Source: an archaeon RBG_16_50_20 (lineage in GTDB: Archaea; Thermoproteota; Bathyarchaeia; 40CM-2-53-6). Taken from it: 18,176 nucleotides of DNA. Shown here piece after piece: positions 1 to 8,842 of this stretch. How positions within the stretch are numbered: the first letter of the stretch is position 1; every line of letters begins with the position of its first letter. Made by a program: the position numbers and the translations under genes. The stretch spans positions 1-18,176 of the forward strand of contig MEMY01000064.1 of the NCBI GenBank assembly GCA_001768965.1, given 5' to 3'. The notes beneath the pieces were generated by a model that saw only the letters and a program-made list of their open reading frames with translations, searched no databases and was not told the origin of the DNA.

Positions 1-2
1 TC

Positions 3-3000
3 TGGGATTTGATCAAGCACTTCCTAGAAGAGAAAGGATTAGTTAGACAGCATGTTGACTCTTATGATGAATTCATAGAGACTGGGCTGCAGGCAATAGT
101 CGACGAGACCGGTGAGATCCCAATTGAGATCGAAGACTACCCGCTAAAGATCAAGCTGGGCAAGATCGAAATTGGGACGCCTCGAGTGACAGAAGTCGAC
201 GGTTCCGAACGGCAGATATTCCCAACCGAGGCAAGAATCCGTAATCTCACATATGCCGCACCCCTTCATCTGGAAATGACCCCGGTCATCGGAGAGCGTG
301 AAGGTCAAACCGAAATCGTTTACATCGGCGACTTCCCGGTCATGCTCCGCTCCAAGATCTGCCCTCTCTCTCGCATGACTCAAGACGAGCTAATTAGCAT
401 CGGCGAGGATCCACTCGATCCAGGCGGCTACTTCATTGTCAACGGAGCCGAGAGAGTTGTAGTCGCACTAGAGGATCTGGCTGCAAACAAAATCCTCGCT
501 GACAAAGAACAGACCGGCGTGCATCCGACCTACAAGGCGAAAATCTTCTCCACAACTGTAGGTTTCAGGGCACGAACCGAGGTCACTCTGAAGACCGACG
601 GTGCAATCTACATTACGATGCCCGGTGTCCCGTCTGATGTGCCGATCGTAGTGATGATGAAGGCACTTGGTTACGAGGAAGACTCCAAAATAGCCGAAAT
701 GATCTCGACTGATGATAGCGTGCAAAATTACTTGGCCCCTACTTTTGAGAAGTCCGTTGGTGTGGTCACCCAGAGGGATGCATTGCTTTATATCGGCAAT
801 AGGCTGGCGCCCGGGCAGGTTGAAGATTACCGTCTGAAGAAAGCGGAGGCTTCAGTTGACAGGAACTTTCTACCGCACATCGGTCGCAATCCGGAAGAAA
901 GAAAAGAGAAGGCTGCCTGTCTCGCTGAGGTTGGATGTCGTGTAATAGAACTGAAGCTCGCCCGTAGGCAGCCAGACGATAAGGATCATTATGCGAACAA
1001 ACGTCTCAAACTCGCTGGTTCATTGCTAGCCGAACTTTTCAGAATATCATTCAGGAACCTCATCCGCGACCTCAAGTATCAATTAGAACGAATAACGATC
1101 CGCAGACACGCCGAACTCTCAATCAGCAACGCCATCCGCCCCGGAATAATTACCGAACGAATCCAGCACGCAATAGCTACGGGCAATTGGGTTCGCGGCC
1201 GTGTTGGCGTTACTCAACTGCTTGACCGAACTAACTTCGCGTCAACGCTGAGTCATCTGCGCAGACTCCAATCTCCACTAAGCAGAAGTCAACCTAACCT
1301 CGAAGCCAGAGACCTTCACCCAACCCATTGGGGAAGACTCTGCCCAAGTGAAACGCCTGAAGGATCAAACTGTGGACTTGTGAAGAACCTTTCCCTGAGC
1401 GCCGTCATCTCCATCGGAGTCGATTCTAGAGAATTCGTATCCAAACTACGACGGATGGGAGTCATTGGGGTTGACGAAGCGGACAGGAAGTTGCGTGAAA
1501 CTGGGGCCAAAGCCTTCGTTGATGGACTAATCGCCGGATATGTCCGCGACGCAGACAAGTTGACCGCGGAACTCATTCGCATGCGTCGGAATGGGGAAAT
1601 CAGCTCCGAGGTGAACGTAGCATACTCGCCTCCTCAAGTTGAGGGCGGAAGGCCTGAGCTCTACCTTAACTGCGATCAAGGACGAGTAAGAAGGCCGTTG
1701 ATCATAGTTGAGAATGGTAAGCCAAAGCTCACGCGAGAGCATGTTGAGGCCGTTCAACGTGGAGAGATGCGTTGGGAAGACTTGGTAGAGCGCGGCATTA
1801 TTGAATACTTGGATGCAGATGAGGAAGAGAATGCGCTCATCGCAGTCTCACCCAGCCGGATCAATGAAAGAACCTCTCACCTAGAGATTGCACCGTACAC
1901 TATCCTAGGAATCGCAGCCTCGCTCATACCATACCCCGAACATAACCAGTCCCCGCGAAACGCGTACGAATCGGCTATGGCAAAGCAAGCCCTGGGCGTG
2001 TTCTGCGTAAACTACGCGAACCGCGTCGATTCGCGGGCTCACCTCCTTCACTACCCGCAGGTCCCGGTGGTCAGAACCAAACCGATGGACATCATAAGCT
2101 TCGACAGCCGACCAGCCGGACAAAACTGTGTTGTTGCGCTGTTGTGCTACCAAGGCTACAATATGGAAGATGCTATCATAATCAACAAATCCTCGGTTGA
2201 TAGAGGTCTCTTCCGATCAACCTTCTACCGCGTCTACGAAGGCGAATGTAGACAATATTTGGGAGGTCTCCGCGATAAGTTCGAAGTACCTGAAGCCGGC
2301 ATACGCGGGTACAGGGGCGACAGATACTACCGCCTCCTTGAAGAAGACGGCGTAATATCGGTTGAATCAGATGTCACCGGCAACACTGTACTGATCGGAA
2401 GAACTAGTCCCCCAAGATTTCTTGAGGAATATCGAGAATTCGAAGTAAAAGGCCCGACCAAGCGAGACTCATCCGTTGGCATGCGTCCCTCGGAGGAGGG
2501 CGTCGTCGACGCGATCTTTCTGAGTGAATCAATTGAAGGAAATCGCTTGGTCAAAGCTCGAGTGCGTGACACACGAATTCCCGAGCTGGGAGACAAGTTT
2601 GCTTCGAGACATGGCCAGAAAGGGGTCATCGGAACACTCATCCCCCACGAGAACATGCCTTTCACAGAGCAAGGTATCATCCCCGATGTTATCATAAACC
2701 CACATGCGATACCGTCACGAATGACCATCGGCCAGTTTGTTGAGGCAGTTGCGGGTAAGGTTGGCAGTCTGAGAGGGGAACCAGTCGACGGAACCGCATT
2801 CAGCAATGAGAGACCAGACGTTTTGCGTGAAATGCTCCTCGAACTAGGCTTCCAGCACAGCGGCCGTGAAGTGCTCTATAATGGCGTTGACGGCCGAAAA
2901 CTTGTCGCGGACATCTTCATGGGCGTCGTCTACTATCAGAAATTGCACCACATGGTCTCAGACAAGATGCACGCGCGCGCTCGCGGGCAAGTGCAAATGC

Positions 3001-3326
3001 TTACCCGCCAGCCCACAGAGGGCCGCGCGAGAGGAGGCGGTCTCAGATTCGGTGAAATGGAACGAGACTGCCTGATCGGCCATGGAGCATCAGCTTTGCT
3101 GAGAGACCGACTGCTGGAGGAGTCAGACAAATACACGGTTATGGTCTGCGAGACATGCGGACTGCTAGCCTACCATGACGTGAAACAGAACAAGTACATC
3201 TGTCGCATCGATGGGGACAAAGCGGTGATTTCTGCTGTTCAGTTGTCTTACGCCTTCAAGCTTCTTCTACAAGAGCTAATGGCGCTCGGTGTGGCCCCGC
3301 GCCTAGAAGTGTCGGAGCGTGCTTAG
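3..3326 (+). CDS. rpoB: DNA-directed RNA polymerase subunit B (RpoB), 5' end outside window
   Basis: Second-largest, catalytic subunit of archaeal RNA polymerase; it forms one side of the active-site cleft. The frame is open to the left edge (reading WDLIKHFLEEKGLVRQH), so the true start lies upstream and the TTG at 9 is not a start. Recognisable blocks in order: KRLKLAGSLLAELF (about 993-1040), the rifampicin-region block CPSETPEGSNCGLV (about 1341-1382), GYNMEDAIIINKSS (about 2152-2196), the hybrid-binding block GDKFASRHGQKGVIG (about 2590-2632) and a C-terminal zinc ribbon (3147-3212). The gene is undivided, unlike the split B'/B'' of many methanogens. In the zinc ribbon, CETC and one further Cys are present, but the usual fourth ligand position is Asp (GAT, 3210-3212). 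The stop is followed at once by rpoA. Confidence 0.97.
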   Translation, partial: WDLIKHFLEEKGLVRQHVDSYDEFIETGLQAIVDETGEIPIEIEDYPLKIKLGKIEIGTPRVTEVDGSERQIFPTEARIRNLTYAAPLHLEMTPVIGEREGQTEIVYIGDFPVMLRSKICPLSRMTQDELISIGEDPLDPGGYFIVNGAERVVVALEDLAANKILADKEQTGVHPTYKAKIFSTTVGFRARTEVTLKTDGAIYITMPGVPSDVPIVVMMKALGYEEDSKIAEMISTDDSVQNYLAPTFEKSVGVVTQRDALLYIGNRLAPGQVEDYRLKKAEASVDRNFLPHIGRNPEERKEKAACLAEVGCRVIELKLARRQPDDKDHYANKRLKLAGSLLAELFRISFRNLIRDLKYQLERITIRRHAELSISNAIRPGIITERIQHAIATGNWVRGRVGVTQLLDRTNFASTLSHLRRLQSPLSRSQPNLEARDLHPTHWGRLCPSETPEGSNCGLVKNLSLSAVISIGVDSREFVSKLRRMGVIGVDEADRKLRETGAKAFVDGLIAGYVRDADKLTAELIRMRRNGEISSEVNVAYSPPQVEGGRPELYLNCDQGRVRRPLIIVENGKPKLTREHVEAVQRGEMRWEDLVERGIIEYLDADEEENALIAVSPSRINERTSHLEIAPYTILGIAASLIPYPEHNQSPRNAYESAMAKQALGVFCVNYANRVDSRAHLLHYPQVPVVRTKPMDIISFDSRPAGQNCVVALLCYQGYNMEDAIIINKSSVDRGLFRSTFYRVYEGECRQYLGGLRDKFEVPEAGIRGYRGDRYYRLLEEDGVISVESDVTGNTVLIGRTSPPRFLEEYREFEVKGPTKRDSSVGMRPSEEGVVDAIFLSESIEGNRLVKARVRDTRIPELGDKFASRHGQKGVIGTLIPHENMPFTEQGIIPDVIINPHAIPSRMTIGQFVEAVAGKVGSLRGEPVDGTAFSNERPDVLREMLLELGFQHSGREVLYNGVDGRKLVADIFMGVVYYQKLHHMVSDKMHARARGQVQMLTRQPTEGRARGGGLRFGEMERDCLIGHGASALLRDRLLEESDKYTVMVCETCGLLAYHDVKQNKYICRIDGDKAVISAVQLSYAFKLLLQELMALGVAPRLEVSERA

Positions 3327-3327
3327 A

Positions 3328-6300
3328 ATGTCAATGCCAGAAGAAGCAACCAAAATAATCGGCAGCATCCATTTCACCCTCATATCACCTAGCGAAATCA
3401 GAAAACTATCCGCTGTTGAAGTTCAAACTGCCGACACGTACGATGAAGACGGGGTCCCAATCGTTTCCGGATTGATGGACGGCCGCCTTGGCACACTTGA
3501 ACCTCGCCAAAAATGCAAAACCTGCGGAAACACCGCCTCCGCATGCCCAGGCCATTTTGGTGCTATCGAGCTCGCGGAACCAGTCGTTCACGTGGCTTTC
3601 GCCAAATTGATTCACAAGCTCCTTCAAGTCACTTGCCGCAACTGTGGACGTATTCTACTCTCAGGCGACAAAATCAAAGCATACAATGAGCTCATGCAGA
3701 AGGAGCAGAAGCAGCTCAACGAAGTACCTTCCACTTTCTATGAGGCAGTAATGAAAGACGCCAAGAAGAGCCAGGAATGCCCTCACTGTGGAGCTCGTCA
3801 ATACCCGATCGAGCATGGAAAGCCAACGACGTTCCACGAGATGATAGATGGAGGTGCCTCCAGGTTAAACCCGAGCCAGATCCGAGAGCGCCTCGAACGC
3901 ATCCCCGACGACGACCTCAGACTTCTCGGAATGGAACCCACAACGGCCCGTCCCGAGTGGATGATCCTTCAAGTCCTGCCAGTCCCCGCTGTCACTGTTC
4001 GACCATCAATTACTCTCGAGTCGGGCATCCGCTCTGAAGATGATCTAACCCACAAACTCGTTGACATCATAAGAATCAACCAGAAACTGAAGGAATCGCT
4101 GGAATCCGGAGTCCCAGTCAACATAATACAAGAACTTCACGAGCTACTCCAATACCACGTAACCACATATTTCGACAACGAGGTATCAGGTTTGCCTCCT
4201 GCCCGACATAGGTCAGGCCGAGCGCTCAAAACTCTCAGTCAACGCCTCAAAGGCAAGGAAGGAAGATTCAGAGGCAATCTCTCTGGAAAGCGCGTAGATT
4301 TCTCGGCTAGGACCGTCATTTCGCCTGACCCGAACATCGATATTAACGAAGTTGGAGTCCCGATGGACGTTGCTCAAAGGCTCACAATTCCGGAGAGAGT
4401 CACACCGTGGAACGTTGAGGAACTTCGAAACCTCATTCGCAACGGACCCGATCAATATCCGGGCGCCCTGTACATAGTGAGACCAGACGGAAGGAGAGTT
4501 AGACTCGAATTCGTTACTGAACGCGAGAGCTTGGCCGAAGCGATTCAGCCCGGCTTCATCGTTGAACGACATATTCGAGATGGAGATATTGTCCTCTTCA
4601 ACCGGCAGCCCTCTCTACACCGAATGTCGATAATGGCACATAGAGTGAAGGTCCTGCCCTACAAGACCTTCCGGCTCAACCCGTGCGTCTGTCCGCCTTA
4701 CAACGCCGACTTTGACGGAGACGAAATGAACCTTCACGTCCCGCAGGGCGAAGAGGCGAGGACCGAAGCAAAATTGCTGATGCAGGTGCAAGACCAGATC
4801 CTTTCCCCGCGTTACGGAGGTCCAATCATAGGTGCCAAGACCGACCTGCTCACAGCCGCTTATCTGCTAACGAGAAAGTCCACTTACCTCACCAAAGAGG
4901 AAGTTGGGAAGTTGCTCACTGCAGCTGGATTCAGTGGCGAGATTCCTGTTCCTGAAATTAAGAGACCAGTCGAGTTGTGGAGCGGAAAGCAAATCTTCAG
5001 CATTTTCCTCCCGCCGGGATTCAATTTCGTGGCCAAATCCAGCATGACCACAAAAGAAGACGGTAGCACAGTTGTCGTCAAAGATGGAAGACTCCTGCAA
5101 GGTGTCATAGACAAGAATACTATCGGCGCTGAGAGGTCTGAAAGTCTCTTCCATCGAATCGTCAAGGACTACGGATCTGAAACCGGACGCAGCTTTCTGA
5201 ACAGCTTGAATAAGCTTCTAGATCGTTTCATAACCTTGAGAGGCTTCTCTTACGGCATAAACGAACTCGACATTTCAGATTCTGTTCGAGACAAAATATC
5301 GAAGGCCATCAAGAAAGCCGAAGAACGTGTTAGAGATCTGATCGAGCAATACAAGACCGGCACACTGGAGAGGTTACCCGGCCGGTCACTACAAGAATCC
5401 CTTGAGCTACGCATAATGGATGAATTGTCCAAAGCACGTGATCAAGCTGGTGAACTTGCAGAACAGTATTTGATGACCGAGACTGATAATGCAGGAGTGA
5501 TCATGACTAAGACTGGTGCCCGTGGTTCGATGCTGAACATCGCTCAAATGGTCGCCAGTGTAGGACAGCAGTCGATTCGAGGTCAACGAATCAGACGCGG
5601 ATACAGGGATAGAGCGCTCTCCTTCTTCGATAGGGGGGATGCGGGTGCAGAAGCTAGAGGCTTCGTCTATGCGTCATACCAGGAAGGGCTGAGTCCGATT
5701 GAATTCTTCTTCCACTCCATGGGTGGCAGAGAAGGGCTCGTTGACACAGCGGTTAGAACGCAGCAGAGCGGTTACATGCAGCGCAGGCTCATTAACGCTC
5801 TTGAGCACATCAGAGTTGAGTACGACGGCACCGTTCGTGACTCAAGAGGCGACATCATACAATTCAGGTATGGTGAAGATGGTGTTGACACCGCAAAGAG
5901 CGATCATGGAAAAGCTGTAAACACCGTACGGCTAGTTGAACGAGTTCAACTCACCATCGAGAAGGGTGCCAAGGCAACTAAGTCATACGTTGAGAAGAAG
6001 ATCGAGGAGGTTAGAGAGGATCTTACTCCAAGTCTCGCCGAGCAACTCAAGGTGAGCCTACTGGAGGCTAAGCTCACGAGGAAAGGAGTAGATGAGGCCG
6101 TGAAGGAGGCGGTCAAGAACTATCGCAGATCTATGATAGAGCCGGGCGAAGCTGCAGGAATCGTTTCAGCCCAGTCAATAGGTGAACCTGGAACTCAGAT
6201 GACGCTCAGGACGTTCCACTTTGCAGGCGTGCGAGAACAGAACGTCACTCTCGGCCTTCCGAGATTGATTGAGATCGTTGATGCACGTAAGATTCCTTCG

Positions 6301-7140
6301 ACTCCGATGATGGTCGTCTTCCTCGACAAGAAACATCGAGCCAGTCGTGAGAAGGCACAGCAAGTTGCGACGAGCATTACGCACACGGCCCTGGGTGATA
6401 TTGCTTCAAAGCTGGAATCAGACATCACAAAAATGCGCATACTCGTTACCCTCAACGCCGAACCTATGAAAGAGCGTGATGTCACTCTCAAAAACGTGAA
6501 AGCAGCTGTAACTCCAGGCGGCTGCAAAGTCGAAGTTGAAGGGAAGATCGTTCACATTACGCCGCAAGAAATGGACATCCCACAATTCAACAGACTCGTC
6601 CTACGCCTACCATTAATGCACGTCAAGGGTATCCCACAAGTTAAGCGGGCTCTCGTCATGGAGGAGAAGACAGGCGACAAGAGCGAATGGGTCATCAGGA
6701 CTGAAGGCTCCAATCTGGAGCTAACTCTTGAAACAGAAGGCGTTGATACCGCTAGGACTACGTCAAACAACATGCACGAAGTGGCTGAAGTGCTTGGGAT
6801 CGAGGCCGCCCGAAACGTGATAATCAAAGAGGCCACGGCTGTGCTAGAAGAGCAAGGGTTAGACGTCGACGTCCGTCACGTCATGCTGGTCGCCGATGCA
6901 ATGACGGCCTCGGGAGAGGTGTTGCAAGTGGGAAGGCATGGGGTTAGCGGTGAAAAAGCTAGCACATTGGCAAAGGCTGCCTTCGAGATCACCATCCCAA
7001 CAATCGTCGATGCAGCCATCAAAGGCACCCGAGACACTCTGAGGGGTGTTGCAGAAAACGTAATCGTGGGACAACAGGTGCCCATGGGAACAGGTCTCAT
7101 CGAAGTCTACATGTCTATGCCAGAGAAGGGTAAGAAATAA
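3328..7140 (+). CDS. rpoA: DNA-directed RNA polymerase subunit A, A' and A'' fused (RpoA)
   Basis: Largest RNA polymerase subunit, carrying the catalytic Mg site. Zinc-binding motifs near the N-terminus (CKTCGN..CPGHFG, then CRNCG and CPHCG) are followed by FRGNLSGKRVDFSARTV, the catalytic loop NADFDGD at about residues 459-465, and the bridge-helix region HSMGGREGLVDTAVRTQQSG. The A'' part follows without interruption, with EPGEAAGIVSAQSIGEPGTQ from about residue 937. In Euryarchaeota and most Crenarchaeota the gene is split between these parts; here one frame of 1270 residues covers both, across roughly residues 850-930. ATG 3328 is chosen because GGAG (3313-3316) lies 11 bases upstream; GTG 3319 would leave almost no spacing, and ATG 3334 is also possible. 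The stop overlaps the L30e start by one base. Confidence 0.97.
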   Translation: MSMPEEATKIIGSIHFTLISPSEIRKLSAVEVQTADTYDEDGVPIVSGLMDGRLGTLEPRQKCKTCGNTASACPGHFGAIELAEPVVHVAFAKLIHKLLQVTCRNCGRILLSGDKIKAYNELMQKEQKQLNEVPSTFYEAVMKDAKKSQECPHCGARQYPIEHGKPTTFHEMIDGGASRLNPSQIRERLERIPDDDLRLLGMEPTTARPEWMILQVLPVPAVTVRPSITLESGIRSEDDLTHKLVDIIRINQKLKESLESGVPVNIIQELHELLQYHVTTYFDNEVSGLPPARHRSGRALKTLSQRLKGKEGRFRGNLSGKRVDFSARTVISPDPNIDINEVGVPMDVAQRLTIPERVTPWNVEELRNLIRNGPDQYPGALYIVRPDGRRVRLEFVTERESLAEAIQPGFIVERHIRDGDIVLFNRQPSLHRMSIMAHRVKVLPYKTFRLNPCVCPPYNADFDGDEMNLHVPQGEEARTEAKLLMQVQDQILSPRYGGPIIGAKTDLLTAAYLLTRKSTYLTKEEVGKLLTAAGFSGEIPVPEIKRPVELWSGKQIFSIFLPPGFNFVAKSSMTTKEDGSTVVVKDGRLLQGVIDKNTIGAERSESLFHRIVKDYGSETGRSFLNSLNKLLDRFITLRGFSYGINELDISDSVRDKISKAIKKAEERVRDLIEQYKTGTLERLPGRSLQESLELRIMDELSKARDQAGELAEQYLMTETDNAGVIMTKTGARGSMLNIAQMVASVGQQSIRGQRIRRGYRDRALSFFDRGDAGAEARGFVYASYQEGLSPIEFFFHSMGGREGLVDTAVRTQQSGYMQRRLINALEHIRVEYDGTVRDSRGDIIQFRYGEDGVDTAKSDHGKAVNTVRLVERVQLTIEKGAKATKSYVEKKIEEVREDLTPSLAEQLKVSLLEAKLTRKGVDEAVKEAVKNYRRSMIEPGEAAGIVSAQSIGEPGTQMTLRTFHFAGVREQNVTLGLPRLIEIVDARKIPSTPMMVVFLDKKHRASREKAQQVATSITHTALGDIASKLESDITKMRILVTLNAEPMKERDVTLKNVKAAVTPGGCKVEVEGKIVHITPQEMDIPQFNRLVLRLPLMHVKGIPQVKRALVMEEKTGDKSEWVIRTEGSNLELTLETEGVDTARTTSNNMHEVAEVLGIEAARNVIIKEATAVLEEQGLDVDVRHVMLVADAMTASGEVLQVGRHGVSGEKASTLAKAAFEITIPTIVDAAIKGTRDTLRGVAENVIVGQQVPMGTGLIEVYMSMPEKGKK

Positions 7141-7454
7141 TGCAAACCACAAAGGTCGACGTGAATAAGCAGATCCAGATTGCTGTGAAGACGGGCAAAG
7201 TTTCGTTCGGCATTAAAGAGGCTGTGGACGCGGCAAGATTCGCGAAGGCGAAACTTCTGATAATGGCCTCCAACTGCCCTGAACCCCATAAATCGGACAT
7301 AATACAATACGCCAAGCAATCCGATCTACCACTCTACAACTACCAGGGATCAAGTGTGGATTTGGGATCTGCATGTCTGAAACCTTTCGTGGTGTCAGTT
7401 CTAACGATACGAGAACCGGGTGATTCCGAAATACTGAGACTGGCAGCGCGCTAA
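7140..7454 (+). CDS. rpl30e: Large-subunit ribosomal protein L30e
   Basis: A 104-residue protein of the L7Ae/L30e/S12e/Gadd45 RNA-binding fold. Typical features are the N-terminal helix (VNKQIQIAVKTGKVSFGIKE), the strand-helix stretch AKLLIMASNCPEPHKSDI, and the central YNYQGSSVDLGSACLKPF, which matches the L30e signature around the kink-turn binding face. Its ATG overlaps the last base of the rpoA stop codon (TAATG), and nusA follows three bases after its stop, so it is co-transcribed with the polymerase genes. This position between rpoA and nusA is the standard archaeal arrangement, which supports L30e rather than L7Ae. Confidence 0.93.
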   Translation: MQTTKVDVNKQIQIAVKTGKVSFGIKEAVDAARFAKAKLLIMASNCPEPHKSDIIQYAKQSDLPLYNYQGSSVDLGSACLKPFVVSVLTIREPGDSEILRLAAR

Positions 7455-7457
7455 AAC

Positions 7458-7895
7458 ATGAGTACATCTCGAATTAGACTCGGCGGAGACGAGATGCGCT
7501 ACATAGCGCTATTCGAAAACATAACCGGCGCGACAGCAAACGATTGTGTAATCGATGGCGAAGGAGATCGTATAATCTTCGTCGCTAAGCCAGGGGAAAT
7601 GGGGCTCGCAATAGGCAAAGGCGGCAAGAACATCAATATGCTGCGTAAGATGACAGGAAAACCAATCGAGGTTGTAGAGTTCGGCGATACGGTGGAAGGT
7701 CTCGTACGCAATTGTCTCGCTCCGGCTAAGGTGAAGGAGATCCGAATAACGGAACGTCCCGATCGAAAAATCGTCGTAGTCGAAGTGGATCCCAAGGACA
7801 AGGCTCTAGCAATCGGAAAGAACGGAAGAACAATCGATAAGACTAGGATGTTGGCCAAGCGATATTACCAGATTGACCACGTGCAGATAGCGTAG
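7458..7895 (+). CDS. nusA: Transcription factor NusA, archaeal short form
   Basis: A 145-residue RNA-binding protein of two KH domains, as in archaeal NusA, which lacks the N-terminal polymerase-binding and S1 domains of bacterial NusA. The two KH signature loops are visible as GLAIGKGGKNI (residues 49-59) and ALAIGKNGRTI (116-126). It is the last gene of the polymerase operon; the stop is followed directly by six T residues. In many archaea the next genes would be rps12 and rps7; here a promoter and the etf genes follow. The second Met at codon 13 (MRYIALFEN) is an alternative start giving a more usual N-terminus. Confidence 0.93.
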   Translation: MSTSRIRLGGDEMRYIALFENITGATANDCVIDGEGDRIIFVAKPGEMGLAIGKGGKNINMLRKMTGKPIEVVEFGDTVEGLVRNCLAPAKVKEIRITERPDRKIVVVEVDPKDKALAIGKNGRTIDKTRMLAKRYYQIDHVQIA

Positions 7896-7896
7896 A

Positions 7897-7902
7897 TTTT
7901 TT
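7897..7902 (+). terminator. T-run terminator after nusA
   Basis: Six consecutive T residues begin one base after the nusA stop codon, followed by TCC-rich sequence. Archaeal RNA polymerase terminates at U-tracts without needing a hairpin, so this is a likely end of the rpoB-nusA transcript. Confidence 0.5.
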
Positions 7903-7934
7903 CCTGCGTTCGTTAACTGTAACTTGCATTTGCT

Positions 7935-7953
7935 GGAAAAGGACTGTATATAC
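7935..7953 (+). promoter_or_regulatory. TATA-box promoter of the etfBA operon
   Basis: TGTATATAC (7945-7953) is preceded by a purine-rich BRE-like stretch (GGAAAAGG, 7935-7942), a good archaeal core promoter. Transcription would start near 7975-7978, leaving a leader of about 75 bases before the etfB ATG at 8051. A second, weaker TTATAC (7982-7987) would give a leader of about 40 bases. Confidence 0.5.
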
Positions 7954-8050
7954 GACCTCGTACTTTGGGTGCGAAGGCAAGTTATACGGCAAAGCTCACC
8001 GAGAGCGTTGAGCATAGCAAGCGAGGTCTGCAGTTTCAGGTCGCCTTGTC

Positions 8051-8842
8051 ATGAGGATAGTCGTCTGCGTTAAGCAAGTCCCGGACGTAGCTGAGATCAG
8101 AATCGACGAAGTTACTCACACGCTCGTTCGGGCTGGCGTGCCAAGTATACTGAACCCGTTTGATGAGTTCGCTGTCGAGGAGGCTCTGAGAATACGTGAG
8201 AAACACGGTGGAACAATTACAGCGGTCAGCATGGGGCCGCTCCAAGCAAAAGAGGCATTGTTCAAATGCCTCGCGATGGGGGTGGACCGCGCTGTCTTGC
8301 TCACGGATGTGTTCTTTGCCGGGGCTGACACATGGGCCACTGCAAAGACACTCGCCATGGCCATTCAGAAGCTCGGCTATGATCTGATCATATGTGGAAT
8401 GAAAGCTGTCGACGGGGAGACTTCACAGGTCGGTCCGGAGATCGCGGAACTTTTGGGAATGCCGCACATCTCATACGTGAAACGAGTTGAAGTCGAGATG
8501 GAATCAAAATCAATTACAGCGGAAAGAATGACCGAGCAGGGCTACCAGTTAATTAGAGCCACAATGCCGTGCCTACTCACAGCAACTAAGGCTCTAAATG
8601 TTCCAAGGATTCCCACTCTGCTTCATCAGATGGCCGCCAAGAAGAAGAACGTCGAAATCATGAAGGCTGTGGACATCGGTGCGCAGCGAGAGGAGGTAGG
8701 GCTTCCGGGTTCGCGCACACAAGTCACCAAGGTTTACACTCCTCAATATCGAACCGGCGGAGGTACCATTCTGACCTCAGAGAATCTGCCGAATGCAGTG
8801 GCGACTCTAAAAGAGCTGTTGAAGAAGGAGAGGATCGTTTGA
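8051..8842 (+). CDS. etfB: Electron transfer flavoprotein, beta subunit (EtfB/FixA)
   Basis: Small subunit of the heterodimeric electron transfer flavoprotein, which takes electrons from flavin dehydrogenases such as acyl-CoA dehydrogenases and passes them on. The start KQVPDV, the family block LNPFDEFAVEEALRI (residues 34-48), and the nucleotide-binding segment GMKAVDGETSQVGPEIAE (116-133) are all visible. The C-terminal part carries the PCLLTATKALNVPRIP stretch typical of the subunit interface. Length (263 residues) is normal. AGGT 12 bases before the ATG is only a weak ribosome binding site. The stop overlaps the etfA start (TGATG). No ETF:quinone oxidoreductase (FixC/FixX) or acyl-CoA dehydrogenase lies in the window, so the partner and any electron bifurcation cannot be judged. 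Confidence 0.93.
   Translation: MRIVVCVKQVPDVAEIRIDEVTHTLVRAGVPSILNPFDEFAVEEALRIREKHGGTITAVSMGPLQAKEALFKCLAMGVDRAVLLTDVFFAGADTWATAKTLAMAIQKLGYDLIICGMKAVDGETSQVGPEIAELLGMPHISYVKRVEVEMESKSITAERMTEQGYQLIRATMPCLLTATKALNVPRIPTLLHQMAAKKKNVEIMKAVDIGAQREEVGLPGSRTQVTKVYTPQYRTGGGTILTSENLPNAVATLKELLKKERIV

Noticed and set aside
2327..2806. 159-codon minus-strand frame inside rpoB.
   Set aside because: It is antisense to conserved RpoB blocks, which fully explain the open frame.
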